From NCBI RefSeq assembly GCF_014636175.1, contig NZ_BMDW01000004.1, positions 1-64,000 on the forward strand: a stretch of DNA of 64,000 nucleotides, written 5' to 3'. A program made the position numbers and the translations under genes. The DNA is from Sphingomonas psychrolutea (GTDB lineage: Bacteria > Pseudomonadota > Alphaproteobacteria > Sphingomonadales > Sphingomonadaceae). Below, piece after piece: positions 1 to 8,718 of this stretch (position 1 is its first letter; each line of letters opens with the position of its first letter). Under the pieces are notes generated by a model. It was not told the DNA's origin, made no database searches, and saw only the letters and a list, made by a program, of their open reading frames with translations.

Positions 1-88
1 CTGGAAACGCATCGGCACCTTGCTCGACGCTTTCCCGCCTCAGGAATGCGCCAACTATCTCAGAAACTCCGGCTACGCTTCAACATAA
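1..88 (+). mobile_element. IS630-family transposase, C-terminal fragment
   Basis: Reading from base 2 gives the last 28 residues of a protein, ending in ECANYLRNSGYAST and a TAA at 86-88. This ending is typical of IS630-family DDE transposases of alphaproteobacteria (family knowledge). The rest of the element lies outside the window, so its completeness cannot be judged. The fragment ends 12 bases before the proS stop codon, so the terminal inverted repeat of the element must fall within about positions 89-105. Assignment rests on a short C-terminal tail only. Confidence 0.72.
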
Positions 89-100
89 ATGGATCAGACT

Positions 101-1633
101 CTAGTAACTCCGCCCGACCAGCACCCGCTCCACCGCCGGATCGCCGGTGAAGATGCACGCCCCGTCCGCCGCTGCCTGTTCGATCGGCGCGTTCCGCAGC
201 GTCAGCTTCAGCGCCTTCAACCGCTCGACCACCATGTCGAGCGCAGGCCCGGTCGGCTTCGACCATTGCACTTCGAGCCAGCCAGGGTTCTTCACGCCCT
301 CGGCAAAATGCCGCTCGACCGTGGCGAAATCGGAGGCCGGGGTGATATTGGCGTTGAGCCGCGCGCGCGCTTCGGTGTGGAGCGACGCCTGAATGTCCTC
401 AAGCGTCGCGGAAAGGGTCGACACGAAATCACCGCGCGCCACGACCGCACTATCGAGCTTGCCATCGTCGCGGTACAGCCGGTCGCGCCGGATCACCGAG
501 ACGTTGCCGCCGGCGACATCACGCCCGCCCACTTCGATCACGATCGGCGCGCCCTTCTTGACCCAGCTCCAGCGCTTGGTCGCGGCCTTGCCGAATTTGA
601 GGTCGAGCAGCGCGCGCACCGGCTCGCCGAGCGCGCTCTGGCCCGCCAGCTCGGCTTGTAGCGCCTTGCAATAGGCGATGATCTCGGCATCCTCCGGGTT
701 ATCGCGCAGCATCGGCACGATCACCACTTGCCACGGCGCGATCACTGGCGGCACGCGCAAGCCATCGTCGTCACCGTGGACCATGATCACTCCGCCGATC
801 ATCCGCGTCGACACACCCCAGCTCGTCGTATTGGCGAGCACAAACTCGCCCTGGTCGTTCTGAAAACGGATGTTTTGCGCGGAGGCGAAATTGGTGCCGA
901 GGAAGTGCGACGTGCCGGCCTGCAGCGCCTTGCCGTCCTGCATCATCGCCTCGATGCTGTAGGTCGCGACCGCGCCGGGGAAGCGCTCATTCTCGGGCTT
1001 CTCGCCCGCCACCACCGGCAGCGCGAGGCAATCCTCGGCGAAGCTGCGATAGACTTCGAGCATTTTCAGCGTCTCTTCGCGGGCTTCCTTGGCTGAGGCG
1101 TGGGCCGTGTGCCCTTCCTGCCAGAGAAACTCGCTGGTGCGCAGGAACATGCGGGTGCGCATTTCCCAGCGCACGACATTGGCCCATTGGTTGATCAGCA
1201 CCGGCAAATCGCGCCACGACTGAATCCAGCGCGCGAACGCAGCCCCGATTACCGTCTCGGAGGTCGGGCGAACGACCAAGGGCTCCTCAAGCTTCGCGGT
1301 CGGATCGGGGATCAGCCCGCCCTTCCCGTCGCTCACCAGCCGGTGGTGCGTGACGACCGCCATTTCCTTGGCAAAGCCCTCAACATGCGCAGCCTCCTTT
1401 TCGAAGTAAGAAAGCGGGATGAACAGCGGAAAATAGCAATTTTCATGCCCCGTCGCCTTGATCCGGTCGTCGAGCAGCCGTTGGATTCGCTCCCAAATCC
1501 CGTACCCCCATGGCCGGATCACCATGCAGCCGCGCACGCCCGATTCCTCGGCCAGATCGGCTTCAGAGATGACGGATTGGTACCAGGCGGAGAAATCGGC
1601 CTCGCGGGTGACGGGGAGTGCGCGTTTGATCAT
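101..1633 (-). CDS. proS: Prolyl-tRNA synthetase (archaeal/eukaryotic-like type)
   Basis: A 510-residue cytoplasmic class II aminoacyl-tRNA synthetase that charges tRNA-Pro. Class II motif 2 is visible as RWEMRTRMFLRTSEFLWQEGHTAH, split by the usual loop, and the ATP-site segment reads TTSWGVSTRMIGG near residue 340. The blocks LEEPLVVRPTSETVIG and MMQDGKALQAGTSHFLG match the roughly 480-510 residue ProRS type that lacks the bacterial editing insertion and ends in a C-terminal extension; the protein ends in GRSY. The start ATG at 1633 (MIKRALPVTREADF) was chosen because the family begins here; the open frame runs further upstream through the neighbouring gene. An IS630 tail sits 12 bp beyond the stop codon. 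Confidence 0.95.
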   Translation of the reverse strand: MIKRALPVTREADFSAWYQSVISEADLAEESGVRGCMVIRPWGYGIWERIQRLLDDRIKATGHENCYFPLFIPLSYFEKEAAHVEGFAKEMAVVTHHRLVSDGKGGLIPDPTAKLEEPLVVRPTSETVIGAAFARWIQSWRDLPVLINQWANVVRWEMRTRMFLRTSEFLWQEGHTAHASAKEAREETLKMLEVYRSFAEDCLALPVVAGEKPENERFPGAVATYSIEAMMQDGKALQAGTSHFLGTNFASAQNIRFQNDQGEFVLANTTSWGVSTRMIGGVIMVHGDDDGLRVPPVIAPWQVVIVPMLRDNPEDAEIIAYCKALQAELAGQSALGEPVRALLDLKFGKAATKRWSWVKKGAPIVIEVGGRDVAGGNVSVIRRDRLYRDDGKLDSAVVARGDFVSTLSATLEDIQASLHTEARARLNANITPASDFATVERHFAEGVKNPGWLEVQWSKPTGPALDMVVERLKALKLTLRNAPIEQAAADGACIFTGDPAVERVLVGRSY

Positions 1634-1729
1634 GCAGGCGCGGATAGCGCCTCCGAAGAAATCCGTCACCCTGAACTTGTCTATAGAGAGGTAGGCGGCC
1701 ATTGGGACGCTCATGCAGGGACAGCGTAC

Positions 1730-2632
1730 ATGACCAAAGGCGAAGACCGCATTCTCGCCGCGATCGGCCTGCGGCTGCTTTCGGTCGGTCTGTTCGCCGC
1801 CATGAATGTGTGCATCAAGCAGAGCGAAGTGCATGGCGCGGCGCTCGGAGAAATCCTGTTCTGGCGTCAATTCGGCGCCGCGGTGCTGGTCGGCGGGATC
1901 GTGCTGGGCCGGCCCGGCTGGCGCTCGGTCGCGACGACGCGGATGCCGGCCCATTTGCTGCGCGCGGTGATGGGGTTGACCGCAATGGCGTTCACTTTCG
2001 CCACGGTTCTCGCGCTGCCCCTGGCCGAAGCAACGACGATCGGCTTCACGATGCCGATCTTCGCGACGATCCTCGGAGCCTTGATCCTGGGCGAGCCGAC
2101 CGGCTGGCACCGCTGGCTGGCAGTGTTGGTCGGGTTTTGCGGCGTGTTGATCGTCGCGCAGCCGGGCAGCGGGCATTTCCCGATCTGGGGCGCGGTCACC
2201 GGCCTCGCCGCCGCCTCGCTCACCGCCAGCGTCTCGATCCTGCTGCGCCAAATCGGCCGGACCGAGGCCGCGATGACCACGGTGTTCTGGTTCTCGACGC
2301 TTTCGATGCTGCCCTTGGGCATCCTCTACGTCTTCGTGTTCAAGACTCATCCGATCGAGGTCTGGCTGTTTCTGGCTGGCGTCGGGCTGCTCGGCGGCGG
2401 GGCGCAACTCGCAATGACCTCGGCGCTCGGGCTGGGGCCGGTGTCGGTGGTCGTGCCGATGGACTATTCGTCGCTGATCTGGGCGACACTGTTCGGCTGG
2501 CTGGTGTTCGACACCTTGCCCGGCCCCGCAACCTGGATCGGCGCGCCGATCATCGTCGCGAGCGGTCTGTATATCGTATGGCGAGAGCATCTGCGCCGCC
2601 AGACCGAAACGATTCAGGCGTTTACTGCCTAA
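1730..2632 (+). CDS. EamA/DMT-family transporter
   Basis: A 300-residue integral membrane protein with about ten hydrophobic segments arranged as two EamA repeats (about residues 10-140 and 150-285), the layout of drug/metabolite exporters. Characteristic blocks include AEATTIGFTMPIFATILGAL in the first repeat and VVPMDYSSLIWATLFGWLVF in the second. The substrate cannot be read from sequence. It diverges from proS across a 96-bp gap that must hold both promoters. Its TAA overlaps the TAG of the convergent downstream gene in a shared CTAA at 2629-2632. The start ATG at 1730 precedes MTKGEDRILAAIG; the upstream in-frame extension is antisense to proS. Confidence 0.88.
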   Translation: MTKGEDRILAAIGLRLLSVGLFAAMNVCIKQSEVHGAALGEILFWRQFGAAVLVGGIVLGRPGWRSVATTRMPAHLLRAVMGLTAMAFTFATVLALPLAEATTIGFTMPIFATILGALILGEPTGWHRWLAVLVGFCGVLIVAQPGSGHFPIWGAVTGLAAASLTASVSILLRQIGRTEAAMTTVFWFSTLSMLPLGILYVFVFKTHPIEVWLFLAGVGLLGGGAQLAMTSALGLGPVSVVVPMDYSSLIWATLFGWLVFDTLPGPATWIGAPIIVASGLYIVWREHLRRQTETIQAFTA

Positions 2633-3255
2633 ACGCGGCGGAAGACCAGCATCACATTGTTCGCGGGCATTTCGATCGTCTGGTCGAGCGCGAACCCCGT
2701 TGCAGCCTCGGCCACTGCGCCGATCGAACGGATGCCCCATGCCGGATCGCGCTCACGCAGCGATTCGTCGAAGGCGAGGTTGCTCGGCGCGGTCGGCACA
2801 TCATCGCGCAGAAACGGGCCATAGACGAGCAATGGCGCACCGGTGTCGAGCACCCGCGCGGCACCCGCCATCAAGCCGAGTGTCGCGGCCCACGGGCTGA
2901 TGTGCAGCATGTTGATGCAAAGGACAGCGTCCGCTCGTGAAACCGGCCACACCGGCGCGGCAGCATCAAGATCGAGCGGCGGCAGGACATTGGCGATCCC
3001 CGCACACCACGCCGCAATCGACGTCAGCGCAGCGCGATCGGGGTCGCTCGGTTGCCACGCCAGCGCGGGGAATTCACCGGCGAAATAGGCGGCGTGCTCG
3101 CCCGAACCACTGGCGATCTCAAGCACGGTACCTGACCGCGGCAGCACCGCGCGCAACACGTCGGCAATCGCCATGCGATTGCGCAACGTGGCGGGGGCGT
3201 GGCGGCGATCCTCTCCCGCCGCCTCGCCCGGAATCCATGGAGCAGGATCGGTCAT
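2629..3255 (-). CDS. DUF938 SAM-dependent methyltransferase-like protein
   Basis: A 208-residue cytoplasmic protein. The N-terminal block of DUF938 proteins is visible (AAGEDRRHAPATLRNRMAIA), followed by a Rossmann-like SAM motif VLEIASGSGEHAAYFA and an acidic second strand (QPSDPD). LCINMLHISPW and LLVYGPFL are family blocks. No substrate is known for the family. A TTG at 3270 would give a TTGA overlap with the upstream membrane gene, but the ATG at 3255 has a GGTGG five bases upstream and is preferred. The stop overlaps that of the convergent EamA gene. Confidence 0.85.
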   Translation of the reverse strand: MTDPAPWIPGEAAGEDRRHAPATLRNRMAIADVLRAVLPRSGTVLEIASGSGEHAAYFAGEFPALAWQPSDPDRAALTSIAAWCAGIANVLPPLDLDAAAPVWPVSRADAVLCINMLHISPWAATLGLMAGAARVLDTGAPLLVYGPFLRDDVPTAPSNLAFDESLRERDPAWGIRSIGAVAEAATGFALDQTIEMPANNVMLVFRRV

Positions 3256-3266
3256 CGCGCCACCGA

Positions 3267-3773
3267 TCAAACTTGCGCTGACTTCATCAGGCGAGTCGCG
3301 CGCAAATACATTTCGAGCCGCTGCGCGCTGAACACCCCGAGCGACAAGGCGGCAAGCCCGTCAATCAGCAAGGTGACATCGAGATGCAGCGCGCCACCCT
3401 CATTCTGCGAAATCGTCTTGAGCGCAAACAGCACCGCGATGAACGCGATCGCCCAGATCGATCCCTTCTGCATCAGCTGACCGGTCGCCGGGTCGCGCTC
3501 GATCCGCATCGTCTTGCCGCGCTGCCAACCCAGCGCGGCACCAGCCAGCAGCCCCAGCGCGGCGATGCCCCAGCCCGTAACGCTTGGTGGACGCTGAACA
3601 AAAATCAGCGCGACCACGCCGCAATAGATCGCCGGGACAATCCACAGCCGATCGACGTTGAGCGGCCGCAATCGCATCAGCCGTGGTGCGCGGATCGCCA
3701 TGATCACGCCGAAAATCACCAGCGGGAGGAGAATCTGCAACCACCCGTGCGGCAGCGCAACCTGTTCGTGCAT
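3267..3773 (-). CDS. CcdC-like (DUF1453) membrane protein
   Basis: A 168-residue inner-membrane protein with about four or five hydrophobic helices (near residues 10-28, 45-60, 67-85, 107-125 and 130-150). The block ALGLLAGAALGWQRGKTMRIERDPATG, read in parts, resembles the CcdC/DUF1453 family of small membrane proteins; no biochemical role is established. It sits 63 bp downstream of gcvPB on the same strand and directly before the DUF938 gene, so the three may be cotranscribed. Family assignment is by recognised pattern, not a search. Confidence 0.7.
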   Translation of the reverse strand: MHEQVALPHGWLQILLPLVIFGVIMAIRAPRLMRLRPLNVDRLWIVPAIYCGVVALIFVQRPPSVTGWGIAALGLLAGAALGWQRGKTMRIERDPATGQLMQKGSIWAIAFIAVLFALKTISQNEGGALHLDVTLLIDGLAALSLGVFSAQRLEMYLRATRLMKSAQV

Positions 3774-3836
3774 AGCGAATTCCCCATGACCCCGGCGCTG
3801 GTGTACCGTGCGGCAGCACCGGGGATCAAGCGGCGA

Positions 3837-5507
3837 TCATTCCGCGGCTTGCGCCAGGTCGGGGTCCTTCCACACCAGCACCGGCTTGCGCGCCGCCAGC
3901 GTTTCGTCAAGTCGGCTGCGCGGCGCGAAGTGTGGCGCGGATTTCAGGCTGACGTCGCCTGCCTTAGCGCGCTCGGCGACCGAGCGCAGCGCGACGATAA
4001 ACTGGTCGAGTGCCGCCTTCGATTCGGTTTCGGTCGGCTCGATCAGCATCGCGCCGTGGACGACGAGCGGGAAGTACATCGTCATCGGGTGGAAACCCTC
4101 ATCGATCAGGCCCTTGGCGACATCGATCGTCGAGAAGCCCTCGGCCAGGCCATTATCCGAGAACAACGCCTCGTGCATGCACGGGCCGGACGTGCCGAAC
4201 GGTGCCTCAAGCGTCGTATCGAGGCTGCGCAGGATGTAATTGGCGTTAAGCACCGCATCTTCGGCCACTTGCCGCAAGCCATCCGCGCCGTGGCTGAGGA
4301 TATAGGTCAGTGCGCGCGTGAACATGCCCATCTGGCCATGGAAGGCACACATCCGGCCGAAGCTGTGCGGATGCTCGTCTCCTGCGGTTTCCTCTTCGAT
4401 AAGCTGAAGATGCCCGTCCGCCATCCGCGCCGTGAACGGCAACGGCCCGAACGGTGCCAGCGCCTCCGACAGCACCACCGGCCCCGAACCCGGCCCGCCG
4501 CCGCCATGCGGGGTCGAGAAGGTCTTGTGGAGGTTGATGTGCATCGCATCGATCCCGAGGTCACCCGGTCGCACGCGTCCAACGATCGCGTTGAAGTTCG
4601 CGCCGTCGCAATAAACGAACCCGCCCGCCGCATGGACTGCGTCGGAGATCACCTTCATGTCGCGTTCGAACAAGCCGCAGGTGTTGGGATTTGTGATCAT
4701 TACCGCTGCGACATCGGGCCCAAGCCGCGCCAGCAGCGCCGCGGTATCGACGCGGCCCTCGGCGGTGGCGGGAATATCCTCCACCGTATAGCCGGCAAAG
4801 GCAGCGGTCGCCGGGTTGGTCCCGTGCGCGCTTTCGGGCACCAGCACGACCTTGCGATGCCCCTCGCCGCGCGCCTCCAGCGCCGCCTTGATGCACAGCA
4901 TCCCGCACAACTCGCCATGCGCGCCGGCTTTCGGCGTCATCGCCACGCCGTACATGCCGGTGAGCGTAATCAGCCAATTGGCGAGTTCGTTGATCACCCC
5001 AAGCGCGCCTTGCACGGTATCGACCGGCTGGAGCGGATGGATGTCGGCGAAGCCGGGCAGCCGCGCCATCTTCTCGTTCAGGCGCGGATTGTGCTTCATC
5101 GTGCAACTGCCGAGCGGGAAGAAGCCGAGGTCGATCCCGTAATTCTGGCGCGACAGGCGGGTGTAATGCCGCACCGTCTCGGGCTCGGAGAGACCCGGCA
5201 GACCGATCGGCGCGGTGCGGGCGAGGGTGCCTAGGCGGCTATCTTTAAGCCCCTCCCCTTCAGGGGAGGGGTTGGGGGTGGGGCCTCTCCGCGAATCCGC
5301 GGTCGCGTTTTGAGGCACGGCCCCACCCCAACCCCTCCCCTGAAGGGGAGGGGCTTGGTCGAAATCCACCCCCGTCGTGGTCGTATCGCCAATCTCGAAG
5401 ATCAGCGCTTCCTCGAGCATCAGCGCCTTGTTGCCGGTCGTCGTCGACGAGGTCTTGCCGACCGAAATCGGCGCTTCGGGGCGCCATCCGCTTGCATTGA
5501 TGCTCAT
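3837..5507 (-). CDS. gcvPB: Glycine dehydrogenase (decarboxylating) subunit 2, with in-frame palindrome insert
   Basis: A 556-residue PLP enzyme half; with GcvPA it forms the P-protein that decarboxylates glycine and passes the aminomethyl group to lipoyl-GcvH. The PLP-binding lysine lies in HINLHKTFSTPHGGGGPG (Lys328), and FFPLGSCTMKHNPR and the PESAHGTNPATA block are intact. Family members are usually near 510-525 residues. The excess is explained by residues about 51-87, a Gly/Pro-rich stretch (PPLQGRGWGG ... PTPNPSPEGEG) encoded exactly by a palindromic repeat at 5248-5355. Family-typical sequence flanks it on both sides (TTTTGVDFD, then RLGTLARTAPIG). The start overlaps the gcvPA stop as ATGA. 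Probably functional, because the frame and catalytic residues are kept. Confidence 0.95.
   Translation of the reverse strand: MSINASGWRPEAPISVGKTSSTTTGNKALMLEEALIFEIGDTTTTGVDFDQAPPLQGRGWGGAVPQNATADSRRGPTPNPSPEGEGLKDSRLGTLARTAPIGLPGLSEPETVRHYTRLSRQNYGIDLGFFPLGSCTMKHNPRLNEKMARLPGFADIHPLQPVDTVQGALGVINELANWLITLTGMYGVAMTPKAGAHGELCGMLCIKAALEARGEGHRKVVLVPESAHGTNPATAAFAGYTVEDIPATAEGRVDTAALLARLGPDVAAVMITNPNTCGLFERDMKVISDAVHAAGGFVYCDGANFNAIVGRVRPGDLGIDAMHINLHKTFSTPHGGGGPGSGPVVLSEALAPFGPLPFTARMADGHLQLIEEETAGDEHPHSFGRMCAFHGQMGMFTRALTYILSHGADGLRQVAEDAVLNANYILRSLDTTLEAPFGTSGPCMHEALFSDNGLAEGFSTIDVAKGLIDEGFHPMTMYFPLVVHGAMLIEPTETESKAALDQFIVALRSVAERAKAGDVSLKSAPHFAPRSRLDETLAARKPVLVWKDPDLAQAAE
5248..5355. repeat. 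REP-doublet palindrome inside gcvPB
   Basis: A roughly 108-bp inverted repeat. Each end is itself a hairpin: CCCCTCCCC-TTCA-GGGGAGGGG at the left and CCCCTCCCC-TGAA-GGGGAGGGG at the right. A second inner stem (GGGGGTGGGGCC with GGCCCCACCCC) and a non-palindromic centre lie between. Near-identical arms occur at 6874-7032 and 34142-34241. The repeat is read in frame by gcvPB as residues about 51-87. Confidence 0.9.
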
Positions 5508-6862
5508 GCCAGAATCTCCTGAAGCGCGGACGCCAGCGCTTCGACATCCTCCGCCGACGTCGTTTCGGTCACCGCCACGACGAGGCCGTTCGCGAGGGCG
5601 CCCACACCCGGATAAAGCCGCCCGAGCGATACGCCGGCAAGAATGCCGCGATCGGCCAACGTCCGCACGACGGGGCGCGCTTCCTGCGACAATTTCAGCG
5701 TGAATTCGTTGAAAAAGGTCGGTGTTACCAGCTCGACGCCGGGCACCTGCGCCAGCCGCTCCGCCGCCGCGACCGCACCGGCATGGTTGATCGCTGCAAG
5801 CTGCCGCAAGCCCGCTTCGCCCAGCAACGTCATGTGGACCGAGAAAGCGAGCGCACACAGGCCGCTATTGGTGCAGATGTTCGACGTCGCCTTCTCACGC
5901 CGGATATGTTGCTCGCGCGTGCTGAGCGTCAGCACGAAGCCGCGCCGCCCATCGGCATCGAGCGTCTCGCCGCACAGCCGACCCGGCATCTGACGAACGT
6001 ACTTTTCCTTGCAGCCGAACAGCCCGACATAGGGCCCGCCGAACTGGAGGCCGACACCAAGCGACTGCCCCTCGCCCACCACGATATCGGCATCCATCTC
6101 GCCGGGGGACTTGATCGCGCCGAGCGCGACCGGCTCGGTCACCACGGCGATCAGAAGCGCTTTCTGCGCGTGGCACGCATCGGCCAGCGGCTTAAGGTCG
6201 GCGATGCGGCCGAGGATGTCGGGATATTGCACCACGACGCACGACGTATCCTTATCGATTGCCGCGATCAGCGCGTCGAGATCGGTATCGGCGCTGAGCG
6301 TCGGCGCGGAGGTCTCGAGTGCATCGCCGGTGAACTTCGCCATCGTCTTGGCGACCGAGACATAATGCGGGTGCAGCCCCGACGACAGGATTGCCTTGCC
6401 ACGTTTGGTGATGCGCCGCGCCATGCCGATCGCTTCCCAGCACGCGGTCGAGCCGTCATACATCGAAGCATTCGCCACATCGGTGCCGAGTAGCCGCGCG
6501 ACTTGCGTCTGAAACTCGAACAGCATCTGCAGCGTGCCCTGCGCGATTTCCGGCTGGTACGGCGTGTAGGCGGTCAGGAACTCGCCCCGCTGGATCAGAT
6601 GATCGACTGACGCCGGGACATGATGCTTGTACGCGCCACAGCCGAGGAAGAAGGGCCCCTGCCCAGCGGTGAGGTTCTTGCGTGCGAGCGCGGACATGTG
6701 CCGTTCGACCGCCATTTCGCTGGCATGCATCGGCAAGCCGTGAATCGGGCCATCGAGCCGCGCCGCCTCGGGCACGTCGACGAACAAATCGTCGATCGTC
6801 GCGACACCGATCACGCCGAGCATGGCATCGCGGTCGGGCTGAGTCAGGGGTAGGTAGCGCAT
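5504..6862 (-). CDS. gcvPA: Glycine dehydrogenase (decarboxylating) subunit 1
   Basis: A 452-residue N-terminal half of the glycine-cleavage P-protein. Typical opening MRYLPLTQPDRDAMLGVIG, then FLGCGAYKHHVPASVDHLIQ split across a loop, TAYTPYQPEIAQGTLQMLFE, and ANASMYDGSTACWEA. No PLP lysine motif, as expected for subunit 1. It lies in the order gcvT-gcvH-gcvPA-gcvPB and overlaps gcvPB by 4 nt (ATGA). An AGGAG six bases before the ATG supports the start. The gap to gcvH is almost entirely filled by a nested palindrome, so expression of gcvPA/PB relative to gcvTH may depend on that structure. Confidence 0.96.
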   Translation of the reverse strand: MRYLPLTQPDRDAMLGVIGVATIDDLFVDVPEAARLDGPIHGLPMHASEMAVERHMSALARKNLTAGQGPFFLGCGAYKHHVPASVDHLIQRGEFLTAYTPYQPEIAQGTLQMLFEFQTQVARLLGTDVANASMYDGSTACWEAIGMARRITKRGKAILSSGLHPHYVSVAKTMAKFTGDALETSAPTLSADTDLDALIAAIDKDTSCVVVQYPDILGRIADLKPLADACHAQKALLIAVVTEPVALGAIKSPGEMDADIVVGEGQSLGVGLQFGGPYVGLFGCKEKYVRQMPGRLCGETLDADGRRGFVLTLSTREQHIRREKATSNICTNSGLCALAFSVHMTLLGEAGLRQLAAINHAGAVAAAERLAQVPGVELVTPTFFNEFTLKLSQEARPVVRTLADRGILAGVSLGRLYPGVGALANGLVVAVTETTSAEDVEALASALQEILA

Positions 6863-6873
6863 CTTATTCTCCT

Positions 6874-7032
6874 AGCCCCTCCCCTTCAGGAGCGGCGGGT
6901 GAACCGTGCCCCGCACGGTTCAGATCAGGCGGGGCCTGATCGACCCGCCGCTGGGCCGGGGGTGGGGCCGTGCCACGGGTGGAGCGCTTGTGGAGACGCC
7001 CCACCCCAACCCCTCCCCTGAAGGGGAGGGGC
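6874..7032. repeat. Nested palindromic repeat in the gcvH-gcvPA gap
   Basis: The outer arms (AGCCCCTCCCCTTCAGG ... CCTGAAGGGGAGGGGC) belong to the same family as the copy inside gcvPB. The left arm is interrupted near 6890 by a different dyad: AGCGGCGGGT ... ACCCGCCGCT enclosing two small hairpins, GAACCGTGC-CC-GCACGGTTC and GATCAGGC-GG-GCCTGATC (6891-6951). One repeat thus appears inserted into another. It occupies nearly all of the 178-bp intergenic space and contains no gene. Confidence 0.85.
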
Positions 7033-7040
7033 GAGTAATC

Positions 7041-7412
7041 TCAAAGCTTCGCGACGAACGCCTGGTACGCGATCTCGTCCATCAACTCGCTCAGCTCGTC
7101 GGGATCGGCGAGCGTCAGCTTGTAGAACCAGCCGTCGCCCTCGGGGTCTTCGTTGACCAACCCCGGCGTATCGCCGAGCGATGCATTGGCCTCGATCACG
7201 GTACCCGACACCGGCGAATAAACGTCCGATGCGGCCTTGACCGATTCGACCACCGCGGCCTCGTCGCCCTTGGTCAGCTCTTTGCCCTCATCGGGCACGT
7301 CGACGAACACGATGTCGCCGAGCTGTTCTTGTGCATATTCGGAAATGCCGACGGTGCCGATGTCGCCATCGACATCGACCCACTCATGATCTTCGGTGAA
7401 GTAACGGCTCAT
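7041..7412 (-). CDS. gcvH: Glycine cleavage system H protein
   Basis: A 123-residue lipoyl carrier protein that shuttles the aminomethyl intermediate between P and T proteins. The start [22 protein letters not shown] is canonical, and the lipoylated lysine is Lys59 in [17 protein letters not shown]. Length is normal for the family. Only one base separates its ATG from the gcvT stop. lipB at 46.8 kb encodes the octanoyltransferase of the lipoylation pathway that modifies such proteins. Confidence 0.97.
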   Translation of the reverse strand: MSRYFTEDHEWVDVDGDIGTVGISEYAQEQLGDIVFVDVPDEGKELTKGDEAAVVESVKAASDVYSPVSGTVIEANASLGDTPGLVNEDPEGDGWFYKLTLADPDELSELMDEIAYQAFVAKL

Positions 7413-7413
7413 A

Positions 7414-8658
7414 TCACTTGCCTCCTGCGCGGACGTAGCGGTGGGGAATGAAGGGCATTGCGGTAACGGTCGCGTGATGGACCTTGCCGCGTTGCGAAAG
7501 CTGGATCGTGGTGCCGGGGGCGGCGAGTGCGGTCGGCACATACGCCATCGCGATCGCCGCGCCGACGCTCGGCGCGAAGCCGCCGCTGGTCACGCGACCG
7601 ACTTCGCCACCGGCAGAGTCGACGACTGCGGCCCCCTCGCGAACGGGCTGACGACCTTCGATCAGCAGCCCGACACGCTTGGTTTCGGCACCCGCTGCGC
7701 GCTCGGCGAGGATGCGCGTTGCACCCATGAAATCGCCCGCTTCGCGGCGGCGCTTCGAGAGCGCGAAGCCGAGATCAGCCTGCACCGGAGTCGTCGCGGG
7801 ATCGAGATCATGCCCGTACAGGGGTAACCCCGCCTCCAGCCGCAGCGAATCGCGTGCGCCAAGGCCGATCGGCTTGACCTCATCCTGCGCGGTCAGCGCA
7901 TCGGCGAGCGCTTCGACATGCTCGGCGGGCACCGAAATCTCGAACCCGTCCTCGCCGGTATAGCCGGATCGGCTGATCCACAGCGGCACGCCGTTCCAAT
8001 CGAACGCGCCCGCCGTCATGAAGACAAGATCGGCAACGCCCGGCACCAGCCGCGCCATCGCATCAACCGCCTTCGGTCCTTGAAGCGCGAGCAACGCCTG
8101 GTCTTCGAGGTGGTTGATCGCGATCCCGTCGGGCAGGAATTCGAGCAGATGCGCGATGTCGTCGATCTTGGTCGCGCCGTTGACGACCATATAAAATTGC
8201 GGGCTGTCGATATCGGGCGTGTCCCCGTCCAGCGGCGACCAACCGGTCGGTTCCGAGACACCTTCCTCCGCGAGCGCGGCAAACGGATGGACCAGCGGCA
8301 GGCGCGTCACCATCAAATCGTCGAGAATGCCGCCATCTTCGGCAAGCAGCAGCGAATAGCGCTGCTTGCCTTCGCCCAGCCCGGCAATATCAGCGGGAAG
8401 CAGCGCTTCGAGCGCGGCGACGACATCGACCCGCCCCTCGGCGCGAAACACCAATTGGCCCATGTGCGAAACGTCGAACAATCCGGCCGATTCGCGCACC
8501 CACAGATGCTCGGCCATGATGCCTTCATATTGCACGGGCATGTGATAGCCGGCGAATTCGACCATCCGCCCGCCGTGCACGCGATGCCACGCGTCGAGCG
8601 GCAGAGTCTCGGTTGCGATCTCGTCGCCATCCGCGTTTGGAGTGTCGGTATCGCTCAT
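7414..8658 (-). CDS. gcvT: Aminomethyltransferase (glycine cleavage T protein)
   Basis: A 414-residue folate-dependent enzyme that releases ammonia and forms methylene-THF from aminomethyl-GcvH. Seen: [55 protein letters not shown], and [20 protein letters not shown], all standard GcvT blocks. It is somewhat long because of a hydrophilic N-terminal extension ([13 protein letters not shown]) and an extra acidic loop near residues 130-160. The ATG at 8658 was chosen over one at 8685. First gene after the tandem glycine riboswitch. Confidence 0.96.
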   Translation of the reverse strand: MSDTDTPNADGDEIATETLPLDAWHRVHGGRMVEFAGYHMPVQYEGIMAEHLWVRESAGLFDVSHMGQLVFRAEGRVDVVAALEALLPADIAGLGEGKQRYSLLLAEDGGILDDLMVTRLPLVHPFAALAEEGVSEPTGWSPLDGDTPDIDSPQFYMVVNGATKIDDIAHLLEFLPDGIAINHLEDQALLALQGPKAVDAMARLVPGVADLVFMTAGAFDWNGVPLWISRSGYTGEDGFEISVPAEHVEALADALTAQDEVKPIGLGARDSLRLEAGLPLYGHDLDPATTPVQADLGFALSKRRREAGDFMGATRILAERAAGAETKRVGLLIEGRQPVREGAAVVDSAGGEVGRVTSGGFAPSVGAAIAMAYVPTALAAPGTTIQLSQRGKVHHATVTAMPFIPHRYVRAGGK

Positions 8659-8718
8659 ACAAAGGCCTTCCGTGGCAAGGTTCACGGCGCGGCATCACGC
8701 GGTTCGCGTGGTTGCATC

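Noticed and set aside
1634..2740. Long N-terminal extension of proS on the minus strand
   Set aside because: The open frame is antisense to the EamA transporter gene and has no ProRS similarity; high GC content keeps several frames open.
3774..3836. Terminator after gcvPB
   Set aside because: An imperfect CCCCGG/CCGGGG hairpin exists but there is no T-run on the minus strand.
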